Assembly: GCA_030837445.1 (NCBI GenBank)
Contig: JAUPKM010000621.1
Location: forward strand, 1 to 9,881
DNA from: Actinomycetota bacterium
Lineage (GTDB): Bacteria; Actinomycetota; Actinomycetes; S36-B12; UBA10799
Direction of reading: 5' to 3'
Length of the DNA stretch: 9,881 bases
Shown here: positions 1-5,778 of the stretch, one piece after another
Layout of the letters: each line of letters starts with the position of its first letter
Position numbering within the stretch: the first letter of the stretch is position 1
The notes under the pieces: generated by a model
Databases searched by the model: none
What the model was told of the DNA's origin: nothing
What the model saw: the letters and a program-made list of their open reading frames with translations, nothing else
Made by a program: the position numbers and the translations under genes

Positions 1-150
1 CACTTCGGGTTCGGGCTCCAACCCGAACCGAGCGGCCCAGACACCGGCCCACCAGAGGCCGGCGGAACGACAGCCGGGCCGGGATGGAACTGGACCATGC
101 CCAGCGGCCTCACCTACCGCGACGCACCCAACCCACCCCTCGACCCCTAA
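1..150 (+). CDS. C-terminal fragment of an upstream protein, possibly DUF222/HNH endonuclease-type
   Basis: Frame 1 is open from the first base to a TAA at 148-150 and gives 49 residues, with mostly G or C at third codon positions. The fragment is rich in Gly and Pro. It ends in a tail containing W-N-W-T-M-P-S-G-L-T-Y, a few residues before the stop. A tail of the form W-x-W-T-x-P-x-G-x-x-Y is familiar from the extreme C-terminus of the abundant actinobacterial DUF222/HNH endonuclease family; that assignment is from memory of the family and no catalytic HNH residues are inside the window. The gene is not part of the fhaA-pknB cluster: 212 bp of structured non-coding DNA follow it. It could instead be any Pro-rich C-terminus, so the open frame is better supported than the family name. 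Confidence 0.5.
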   Translation, partial: HFGFGLQPEPSGPDTGPPEAGGTTAGPGWNWTMPSGLTYRDAPNPPLDP

Positions 151-170
151 CCAACGTCACGAGGGGTGGG
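132..170 (+). terminator. Perfect 11-bp hairpin at the end of the upstream gene, candidate terminator
   Basis: CCCACCCCTCG at 132-142 is perfectly complementary to CGAGGGGTGGG at 160-170, with a 17-nt loop that contains the TAA stop. There is no U-tract after the stem, as is common in GC-rich actinobacteria. The right arm recurs at 181-191 and 201-211, so the single left arm can pair with any of three partners. The terminator role is inferred from position. Confidence 0.35.
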
Positions 171-214
171 CGGGTCGGCACGAGGGGTGGGCGGTCGGCA
201 CGAGGGGTGGGCGG
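158..214 (+). repeat. Three tandem copies of a G-rich ~20-bp repeat
   Basis: The unit CACGAGGGGTGGGCGG followed by (G)TCGG occurs at 158-178 (21 bp) and 179-198 (20 bp). A third copy, at 199-214, diverges after CACGAGGGGTGGGCGG. The first two copies differ by one G. The period of 20-21 bp is about two helical turns. The core CGAGGGGTGGG is also present once inverted, at 132-142. The array sits between the upstream stop codon and the fhaA leader; its function is unknown. Confidence 0.8.
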
Positions 215-220
215 GGAGGG
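204..220 (+). other. Canonical G-quadruplex motif with single-base loops
   Basis: The sequence GGGGTGGGCGGGGAGGG has four G-tracts of at least three, separated by single-nucleotide loops T, C and A. This is the arrangement known to give the most stable parallel quadruplexes in vitro. It lies on the non-template strand 142 nt upstream of the fhaA start, so it could form in the displaced DNA strand or, if transcribed, in RNA. A second, looser candidate (GGGG-T-GGG-C-GGG, a 9-nt loop, then GGGG) spans 163-187. Confidence 0.6.
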
Positions 221-255
221 AGTCGGGGACCCACCGGCGCCTGCGTTGGCCCACA

Positions 256-283
256 TTGTGAGGGAGCGTTGTAGCGGTAAATG
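256..283 (+). promoter_or_regulatory. Weak candidate promoter of the fhaA operon
   Basis: TTGTGA at 256-261 resembles a -35 element and TAAATG at 278-283 resembles a -10, with a 16-bp spacer. A second -10-like hexamer, TAGCAT at 318-323, has no convincing -35. A promoter is expected in 220-340 because this is the only sizeable gap before the seven-gene operon, but neither match is strong. Confidence 0.2.
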
Positions 284-316
284 TGCACGGCACATCCAGT
301 TTCCCGGGCTCCGGGA
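281..316 (+). promoter_or_regulatory. Two small dyads of identical 6-3-6 geometry in the fhaA leader
   Basis: ATGTGC-ACG-GCACAT (281-295) and TCCCGG-GCT-CCGGGA (302-316) are both perfect 6-bp inverted repeats with 3-nt spacers. Their centres are 21 bp apart, two helical turns. The arm sequences differ, so they are not two copies of one operator. They may be RNA hairpins in the 5' leader or binding sites that overlap the promoter. Confidence 0.35.
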
Positions 317-350
317 CTAGCATCGTGGACAAACCGTCACGACTGCCGGG

Positions 351-356
351 AGGAGG
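351..356 (+). promoter_or_regulatory. Strong Shine-Dalgarno of fhaA, supports the TTG start
   Basis: AGGAGG lies 6 nt before the TTG at 363 and 12 nt before the in-frame ATG at 369. The shorter spacing favours TTG. Confidence 0.75.
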
Positions 357-362
357 CGTACT

Positions 363-1028
363 TTGGGAATGCTCGATAAGTTCGAACAGCGCGTTGACAA
401 GATGGTGAACGGTGCCTTCGCAAAGGCCTTCAAGTCCGAAGTGCAGCCAGTCGAGATCGCGGCCGCCCTCCAGAAGGAGATGGATGAGCGGGCGGCAGTG
501 GTATCCCGCGCCCGGACCGTCGTCCCGAACGACTTCACGGTCTTCCTGTCCGCCGACGACTACGAACGGCTGTCCGTCTATTCCGACACCCTGACAGCCG
601 AGTTGGCAGGTATCGCCAGGGAGTACGCAACCGAGCAACGGTACTCCTTCCTCGGCCCTGTTTCGGTCGAGCTCCGAGAGGAGGCGGAACTGACCACCGG
701 GCTGCTGAAGGTGCGCAGCCAGGCGCAAGCGACTGACGGTCGTTCGGCGGAGTATCGTCCGCACCTGCTGGCCGCGGGCCAGCAGATCCCGCTGACCGGG
801 TCAGTCGTGAGGCTCGGTCGGGGCAATGACGTGGACGTGAGGTTGGAAGATCCGGGAGTCTCCCGGCACCACGCCGAAGTCATCGTCGGCCAGCCTCCGG
901 TTCTGCAGGACTTGGGAAGCACGAATGGCACCTTCCTCAACGGCAACCGGGTGACCCGATCCGAGCTTGCTGAGGGCGACGTCGTCCGGCTCGGCTCCAC
1001 GGAACTGGTGTATCGGAGTGACGGATGA
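363..1028 (+). CDS. fhaA: FhaA: DUF3662 and FHA domain protein
   Basis: This cytoplasmic phosphothreonine-binding adaptor belongs to the PknB signalling system; in mycobacteria FhaA binds the phosphorylated pseudokinase domain of MviN and moderates peptidoglycan synthesis. The protein has 221 residues. Residues 1-115 form the DUF3662 domain, including the V-V-P-N-D-F motif at 53-58. A short linker follows, then a C-terminal FHA domain (about 145-219) with the binding-loop residues R-L-G-R-G (150-154), S-R-H-H (167-170) and D-L-G-S-T-N-G-T (183-190). The TTG start was chosen because it has the ideal Shine-Dalgarno spacing and gives an M-G-x-L-x-K-F-E-Q N-terminus like Streptomyces FhaA. The linker is far shorter than in M. 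tuberculosis FhaA (over 500 residues), so this is a near-minimal form. The gene opens the operon and its TGA overlaps the fhaB ATG. Confidence 0.93.
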   Translation: MGMLDKFEQRVDKMVNGAFAKAFKSEVQPVEIAAALQKEMDERAAVVSRARTVVPNDFTVFLSADDYERLSVYSDTLTAELAGIAREYATEQRYSFLGPVSVELREEAELTTGLLKVRSQAQATDGRSAEYRPHLLAAGQQIPLTGSVVRLGRGNDVDVRLEDPGVSRHHAEVIVGQPPVLQDLGSTNGTFLNGNRVTRSELAEGDVVRLGSTELVYRSDG

Positions 1029-1498
1029 GTGCACTAGCCCTGACGTTGTTGCGGTTCGGCTTCCTGCTGCTGCTCTGGGCCTTCGTGCTGTTCACGGTGA
1101 GCGCCCTGCGCAAGGACCTCTCGGCGCCGCAAGACGCACCGCTACGCGGCAGCCGGGAAGTCTCCCAACAGCCGGAGCGCAAACCCCGCCAGGCCAAGGC
1201 TAAGGCGACCGCCCGCCGGCTCGTCGTCACCGAGGGGAGCCTCAGCGGCACAGTGGTTCCGCTGGGAACGTCGTCGGTAACGGTCGGCCGGGCGGCCGAC
1301 TCGACGTTGGTACTCGATGACGACTACGCCAGCAGTCACCACGTTCGGCTCTACCCGCATGAAGGCACCTGGGTCGTCGAGGACCTCGGCTCGACCAACG
1401 GCACCTGGATAGACCGGACCCGAGTCACCGGTCCGACGGTGCTGGCCATGGGCCAGAGCCTGCGCATCGGGCGCACGGTGATCGAGCTGCGGAAGTAG
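1025..1498 (+). CDS. fhaB: FhaB/FipA: membrane-anchored FHA domain protein
   Basis: This phosphothreonine-reading adaptor is anchored in the membrane; the mycobacterial homologue FipA links the Ser/Thr kinases to divisome proteins. The protein has 157 residues: one N-terminal membrane helix (about 5-26), a basic Pro/Lys-rich linker (29-65) and a C-terminal FHA domain (about 66-155). FHA landmarks are V-G-R (87-89), Y-A-S-S-H-H (101-106) and D-L-G-S-T-N-G-T-W (120-128). The S-x-x-H pair (S103, H106) is intact, but the residue before the His, usually Arg in FhaB homologues, is His here. The ATG overlaps the fhaA stop as ATGA, with GGAG at 1015-1018 as ribosome site. Eight nucleotides separate it from pstP. 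The paired FHA genes beside pstP and pknB make the assignment firm. Confidence 0.92.
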   Translation: MSALALTLLRFGFLLLLWAFVLFTVSALRKDLSAPQDAPLRGSREVSQQPERKPRQAKAKATARRLVVTEGSLSGTVVPLGTSSVTVGRAADSTLVLDDDYASSHHVRLYPHEGTWVVEDLGSTNGTWIDRTRVTGPTVLAMGQSLRIGRTVIELRK

Positions 1499-1506
1499 CC
1501 CGGACC

Positions 1507-2883
1507 ATGTCCCTGATCCTGCGGTACGCCGCCAAGTCCGACGTCGGCCTTGTGCGTGCGGAGAACGAGGATTCCGGCTATGCCGGCTCCCGGATGCTGG
1601 TCGTCGCCGATGGGATGGGTGGTCACGCCGCCGGCGAACTGGCGAGCGCCGCTGCAGTGGCCACTTTCGCCGAACTCGACCTGGACGAGGGTATCCAGCC
1701 CGGGGACGACGAGGTCCTAGGTCTGCTGGCAGGCGCAATCGACACCGCACACGACGTCATCGGCCGGGTCGCCGCCAACTCCCCCGAGTCTCGCGGCATG
1801 GGCACAACGCTTACCGCACTGGCCTGGCTCAACACCAGAGTCGCGCTGGCGCACATCGGCGACTCCCGCGCCTACTTGATGCGCGACGGCAAGCTGAGCC
1901 AACTGACCCGTGACCACACGTTCGTGCAGACTCTGGTCGATGCCGGTCGGATCACACCGGAAGAGGCAACCACTCACGAACGCCGCAATCTACTGATGAA
2001 GGCGCTCGACGGCGTCAACGACGTGGAGTCGGACCTCTCAATCCGTGAGGTCTACCCCGGGGACCGCTTCCTTCTCTGCAGCGACGGCCTCTGCGGTGTG
2101 GTCCCGGAACCCACGCTGGCCGCCCTCCTCGGCAGCGACTCGGACCCCACCGGAGTCGTCGACGCCCTGGTTGAGCAGGCACTACTGGCTGGCGCGCCGG
2201 ACAACGTCACCGCCTTGGTGGCGGACGTTGTGGACGTGACTGAGACAGATCCGGGGGTCCATCGCAGTCCGATCGTCGTCGGTGCGGCCTCTGAGCGACG
2301 CAATCGAGACCGGCTTCCCGGCCTGCTCTTCCCTGCCGATGCGGAGCCGGAGCAGGAGCGCACTCCGACCGGGAGCCCGACCCCGCCCGTCATGGCGCCG
2401 CCGGTCCAACCGGCCGCAGCTGGTCCGCCCCCACCGAGACGAAGACGGCGCGTCCGCGGCTACACCGTGCTAGGCGTGCTGGCCGTGATCCTGCTGGTAC
2501 TGGGCAGCCTCGGCGCCTGGGCGTGGACCAGAACTCAGTACTACGTGGGCGTCTACCAGGGATCTGTAGCTGTCTTCCAAGGGATCCCTTCCGGATTCGG
2601 CCCGCATGGCTGGTCGACGGTGGAGAACGTGTCCACGACGCAAGCCGCGGACCTACCTGAGTACGACCGCGCCCAGGTTGAAGCCAACATTCCGGCCAGC
2701 GATGTCGCGTCCGCCCTGGCAATCCAGAGTCGGTTGGCCGAGGCTGCGGCCGCGTGCAAGGCCCGTCCAACCCCGGTCGGCTGCCCGTCACAACCCGGGG
2801 TCGCTCCGACCCCTCGACCCAGCCCCACGTCGACGCGAACGACCCAAACTCCGAATCCGGCCCTCTCGGCGGCCCGAGCATGA
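1507..2883 (+). CDS. pstP: PstP: PP2C-family Ser/Thr protein phosphatase, membrane anchored
   Basis: This metal-dependent phosphatase reverses PknB phosphorylation of the kinase itself and of wall and division proteins. The protein has 458 residues. The cytoplasmic PP2C domain (about 5-242) shows the metal and phosphate motifs: N-E-D (20-22), V-A-D-G-M-G-G-H (33-40), G-M-G-T-T (97-101), G-D-S-R-A-Y (118-123), L-T-R-D-H-T (133-138), C-S-D-G-L (191-195) and P-D-N-V-T (231-235). A Pro/Arg-rich juxtamembrane linker ends in five consecutive Arg (311-315), followed by one membrane helix (about 319-340). An outer domain of about 118 residues begins Q-Y-Y-V-G, as in other PstP proteins, and ends in a Pro/Thr-rich tail. 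Two Cys in the outer part (417 and 426) could form a disulfide. The ATG at 1507 has only a weak ribosome site, and the stop overlaps rodA as ATGA. Confidence 0.94.
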   Translation: MSLILRYAAKSDVGLVRAENEDSGYAGSRMLVVADGMGGHAAGELASAAAVATFAELDLDEGIQPGDDEVLGLLAGAIDTAHDVIGRVAANSPESRGMGTTLTALAWLNTRVALAHIGDSRAYLMRDGKLSQLTRDHTFVQTLVDAGRITPEEATTHERRNLLMKALDGVNDVESDLSIREVYPGDRFLLCSDGLCGVVPEPTLAALLGSDSDPTGVVDALVEQALLAGAPDNVTALVADVVDVTETDPGVHRSPIVVGAASERRNRDRLPGLLFPADAEPEQERTPTGSPTPPVMAPPVQPAAAGPPPPRRRRRVRGYTVLGVLAVILLVLGSLGAWAWTRTQYYVGVYQGSVAVFQGIPSGFGPHGWSTVENVSTTQAADLPEYDRAQVEANIPASDVASALAIQSRLAEAAAACKARPTPVGCPSQPGVAPTPRPSPTSTRTTQTPNPALSAARA

Positions 2884-4286
2884 GTACCGCGACCGAGGTT
2901 GGCACGGCGACTGAGTTGAAGGTCCCAAAGCGACGGAACATCGAGTTGGCACTTCTGCTATTCGCGATTGCCACCGGCGCCTTTGCCTACGCCAATGTGG
3001 ACCTGACCCTGAATGGCACGCTGCCGTTGAATTTCTGGCCGCAGGTGGGTGCATTTGCCGCGCTGCTGGTCGCAGCTCACGTGGCGATCCGCATCCTCGC
3101 GCCGTACGCCGATCCCTACCTGCTGCCGGCCGTGGCCATGCTCAACATGATCGGCCTGGCCATGATTCACCGACTGGACCTCGCCGACCGGGCGCGGGCC
3201 GAGGCAAACGGCACGCGAATGCCCAGCGCCACGGCCGATGCCCAGTTCACCTGGTTGGTCCTGGCCGTCGCGCTCTTCGTGGTGACTCTGCTGGTCGTGC
3301 GAGATCACCGACGACTGCAGCGATACACCTACACGGCCATGCTGGTCGGGGTGCTGCTGCTATTGCTCCCGCTGGTCCCGGGCATCGGCACCAACATCAA
3401 TGGCGCGACCCTGTGGATTCGGCTGGGGCCGTTCACTTTTCAACCGTCTGAGCTGTCCAAGATTCTGCTCACGATCTTCTTCGCCGGCTATCTGGTCCTG
3501 AAGCGTGAGTCGCTGGCTGTCGTACGCAAGAAGGTGCTCGGCCTCGGGATACCGCGCGGCCGGGACCTGGGCCCGATCATCGTCGCCTGGTTCATTGCCC
3601 TGGGGGTGCTCGCCTTCGAGAAGGATCTCGGTACCGCCCTGATGTTCTTCGGTCTCTTCGTGGTGATGCTCTATGTCGCGACCGGTCGGCGCAGCTGGTT
3701 GGTCATCGGTGCCCTTCTGCTCGCCGTTGGTGGTGTGCTCGGTTACCTTGCCTTCGCGCACGTCCGGCTGCGAGTGGAGATCTGGCTGGATACCTGGTCG
3801 TACGCGCAGGACCAGTCCTACCAACTGGCCCAGGGGTTGTTTGGACTTGCCAGCGGTGGCTTGCTCGGTTCTGGTCTGGGGGAAGGCTTCCCGCAGTTCG
3901 TGCCGTTCGCCAAGTCGGACTTCATCGCCGATGCCCTCGGCGAGGAGATCGGTTTGACCGGATTGGCTGCCGTCCTGATGCTCTACGCGATCATCGTGCA
4001 GCGGAGTCTGCGCACTGCGGTGGCTGTGCGTGACCCCTTCGGGACGCTGCTTGCCGTCGGCCTGGCGACGGTGTTGGCGCTGCAGGTGTTCGTCGTCGTC
4101 GGGGGCGTCACCCGGCTGATACCGCTGACCGGTCTGACCACACCATTCCTGGCGGCCGGTGGCTCTGCCCTGCTCGCCAACTGGATCATGATTGCGCTGG
4201 TGCTCAGGGTGTCCGACCGCGCCCGCCGCCCTCAGCAGCCAACCGTGCCGGTCTCCGGCGCGACAGCTCCGGCGGTGGACGTATGA
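2880..4286 (+). CDS. rodA: RodA/FtsW/SpoVE-family (SEDS) peptidoglycan polymerase
   Basis: SEDS proteins are integral membrane glycosyltransferases that polymerise lipid II and act with a class B PBP, here the adjacent pbpA. From the ATG at 2880 the protein has 468 residues and about ten membrane segments. Family motifs are N-G-A-T-L-W-I (174-180), F-Q-P-S-E-L-S-K (187-194), E-K-D-L-G-T-A-L (247-254, with D249 as the expected catalytic aspartate), D-F-I-A-D-A-L-G-E-E (347-356) and P-L-T-G-L-T-T-P-F-L (415-424). The tail is Pro/Ala-rich. An in-frame GTG at 2754 would add 42 residues, but they read as frameshifted pstP. ATG 2880 gives an ATGA overlap like its neighbours and a normal RodA N-terminus. 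The gene is called RodA rather than FtsW because of its place before pbpA and pknB; sequence alone separates the two poorly. Confidence 0.93.
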   Translation: MSTATEVGTATELKVPKRRNIELALLLFAIATGAFAYANVDLTLNGTLPLNFWPQVGAFAALLVAAHVAIRILAPYADPYLLPAVAMLNMIGLAMIHRLDLADRARAEANGTRMPSATADAQFTWLVLAVALFVVTLLVVRDHRRLQRYTYTAMLVGVLLLLLPLVPGIGTNINGATLWIRLGPFTFQPSELSKILLTIFFAGYLVLKRESLAVVRKKVLGLGIPRGRDLGPIIVAWFIALGVLAFEKDLGTALMFFGLFVVMLYVATGRRSWLVIGALLLAVGGVLGYLAFAHVRLRVEIWLDTWSYAQDQSYQLAQGLFGLASGGLLGSGLGEGFPQFVPFAKSDFIADALGEEIGLTGLAAVLMLYAIIVQRSLRTAVAVRDPFGTLLAVGLATVLALQVFVVVGGVTRLIPLTGLTTPFLAAGGSALLANWIMIALVLRVSDRARRPQQPTVPVSGATAPAVDV

Positions 4287-5725
4287 ACCGTCAGATCCGC
4301 CGGTTGGGCCTGGTGTTCGGGGTGCTGCTGTTCGCATTGCTGATCAACCTGTCATTTCAACAGGTGTTCCTAGCCGACAGCATCAAAGCTCGCAGCGGCA
4401 ACTCCCGCACGCTACTCCAGGAGTATGACCGGGAGCGCGGCCCGATTCTGGTCGAGGCCTCACAGGTGGCCAAGTCCATCAGCACGGACGACACCCTGAA
4501 GTTCCTGCGGGTGTACTCGAACGGACCGTTGTATGCCTCAGCGACAGGCTTCTACTCGATTGTCTATGGGGCCACCGGTATCGAGAAGGCAGAGAACGGG
4601 GTGCTGTCGGGGACGGGGCCGGAGTTCTTTGTTGACCGACTGGGCCAACTCTTCGGTGGCCAGGACGTCAAGGGCGGGGCCGTGACTTTGACCCTTAACC
4701 CGCAAGCGCAGGAAGCCGCCTTCCAGGGTCTGGATGGCAGCGTCGGCTCGGTTACCGCGATCAATCCGAAGACCGGAGCAATTCTGGCCCTCGCGCAGTC
4801 CCCCTCATTCGACCCCAACAAACTCTCCAGCCACGACGCCAAGTCCATCACCGCGTACTACCAGGAGTTGGAGGCCGAACCAGACAAGCCGCTGCTCAAT
4901 CGGCCGCTGGTGTCAACTCCGCCCCCCGGCAGCACCTTCAAACTGGTAACGGCTGCGGCCGCGCTGGAAAGCGGTCGGTACAACCGGGACTCCGAACTGC
5001 CAGGGCCGGCGGTCTATCCGCTTCCGAACTCACAGAGTTCCATCCCTAACTGGTTCGGCGGCCCATGCGGGCCCAACGACAAGACCACCCTGCAGGCGGC
5101 GATGGTCGTGTCCTGTAACACCGCCTTCGCCTACCTCGGCAACGAGTTGGGCAATGACACCCTGAAGGCTCAGGCCGAGAAGTTCGGTTTCAACACCTCC
5201 TTTCAGGTGCCGCTGGTCGCCGCCACCTCTCGCTACCCCGGAAACCTGGACGCCGCCCAGACAGCCCAGAGCGCGATCGGCCAGTTCAACGTCACCGCCA
5301 CCAGCCTGCAGATGGCGTTGGTGGGGGCAGCGATCGGAAATGGCGGTGTGTCTATGGAGCCGTACCTTGTGCAGGACACCCGTGGATCGGACACTCAGCT
5401 CCTTTCCACCACTGAGCCGCGGGAACACGCCCGGGCACTGTCCGGCGCGAATGCCGGGGAGCTGCTGCTGATGATGGAGGCGGTGGTCAACCAGGGCACA
5501 GGCGGTAACGCGGCGATCCCTGGGATCCGCGTCGGCGGTAAGACCGGTACCGCCGAAACAGGTGGAACCAGGCCGAACGTAGCGTGGTTCGTAGCAGTCG
5601 CCCCGATCGACGACCCACAAGTGGCCGTTGCGGTGACCGTTGAGAACGCGAACACCACGGAGGTGAGCGGCAATCAGCTCGCCGCCCCGATCGCCCGCCA
5701 GGTGATCGAGGCGCTGCTGCAATGA
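4283..5725 (+). CDS. pbpA: PbpA: class B penicillin-binding protein, D,D-transpeptidase
   Basis: This enzyme cross-links peptidoglycan stems outside the membrane and is the partner of RodA; in mycobacteria PbpA acts in division and is regulated by PknB. The protein has 480 residues. A single N-terminal membrane anchor (about 9-30) precedes a short dimerisation region (about 35-130), with the E-R-G-P-I-L motif at 51-56. The transpeptidase domain (about 140-480) carries all three active-site motifs: S-T-F-K (217-220, catalytic S217), S-C-N (277-279) and K-T-G-T (420-423). Cys 262 and Cys 278 lie close to the active site and could pair; I recall a comparable disulfide in the M. tuberculosis enzyme. 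The ATG at 4283 overlaps the rodA stop (ATGA), with GGCGG at 4271-4275 upstream. The length is normal for the family and nothing appears missing. Confidence 0.95.
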   Translation: MNRQIRRLGLVFGVLLFALLINLSFQQVFLADSIKARSGNSRTLLQEYDRERGPILVEASQVAKSISTDDTLKFLRVYSNGPLYASATGFYSIVYGATGIEKAENGVLSGTGPEFFVDRLGQLFGGQDVKGGAVTLTLNPQAQEAAFQGLDGSVGSVTAINPKTGAILALAQSPSFDPNKLSSHDAKSITAYYQELEAEPDKPLLNRPLVSTPPPGSTFKLVTAAAALESGRYNRDSELPGPAVYPLPNSQSSIPNWFGGPCGPNDKTTLQAAMVVSCNTAFAYLGNELGNDTLKAQAEKFGFNTSFQVPLVAATSRYPGNLDAAQTAQSAIGQFNVTATSLQMALVGAAIGNGGVSMEPYLVQDTRGSDTQLLSTTEPREHARALSGANAGELLLMMEAVVNQGTGGNAAIPGIRVGGKTGTAETGGTRPNVAWFVAVAPIDDPQVAVAVTVENANTTEVSGNQLAAPIARQVIEALLQ

Positions 5726-5778
5726 CGACACCGACCATGACCAGCACAACCAACCAGCTCGCAGAGGAGAAGTCGTGA
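5722..5778 (+). CDS. 18-codon mini-ORF bridging pbpA and pknB
   Basis: An ATG at 5722 overlaps the pbpA stop as ATGA. It opens a frame of 18 codons, MTTPTMTSTTNQLAEEKS, whose TGA at 5776-5778 overlaps the pknB start as GTGA. It thus fills the only otherwise uncoupled gap and keeps an unbroken stop/start relay. A weak ribosome site, GAGG (5708-5711), lies 10 nt upstream, and the pknB Shine-Dalgarno lies inside its last codons. I recognise no family. It is in the frame and position that pknA occupies in mycobacteria, so it may be a relic of a deleted pknA, a coupling leader peptide, or chance. Translation is not shown by the sequence. Confidence 0.35.
   Translation: MTTPTMTSTTNQLAEEKS
5765..5769 (+). 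promoter_or_regulatory. Shine-Dalgarno of pknB, decides the GTG start
   Basis: AGGAG, within GAGGAGAAG, ends 5 nt before the GTG at 5775. No other in-frame start upstream of the kinase glycine loop has a comparable site. Confidence 0.75.

Noticed and set aside
1..30. Hairpins formed by the TTCGGG repeat (GGTTCGGG/CCCGAACC), considered as a tRNA T-arm
   Set aside because: There is no T-loop consensus, acceptor stem or anticodon arm, and the stretch reads as the end of an open frame. tRNA-Leu lies upstream of fhaA in M. tuberculosis, but none is visible here.
147..764. Minus-strand open frame of 205 codons across the fhaA leader and 5' half
   Set aside because: Low-complexity Arg/Pro/Gly composition, antisense to FhaA, with no family motif.
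2579..2590. Perfect 12-bp palindrome AAGGGATCCCTT inside pstP
   Set aside because: About two or three perfect 12-bp palindromes are expected by chance in 9.9 kb, and this one lies within coding sequence.
2754..2882. Upstream GTG extension of rodA
   Set aside because: The 42 added residues are a frameshifted reading of the pstP tail; ATG 2880 fits the overlap pattern and the family N-terminus.
3360..4337. Minus-strand open frame of 325 codons opposite rodA and the start of pbpA
   Set aside because: It is rich in Gln, Asp, His and Gly with no recognisable domain, and lies opposite a clear SEDS gene; this is the usual antisense shadow of GC-rich coding DNA.
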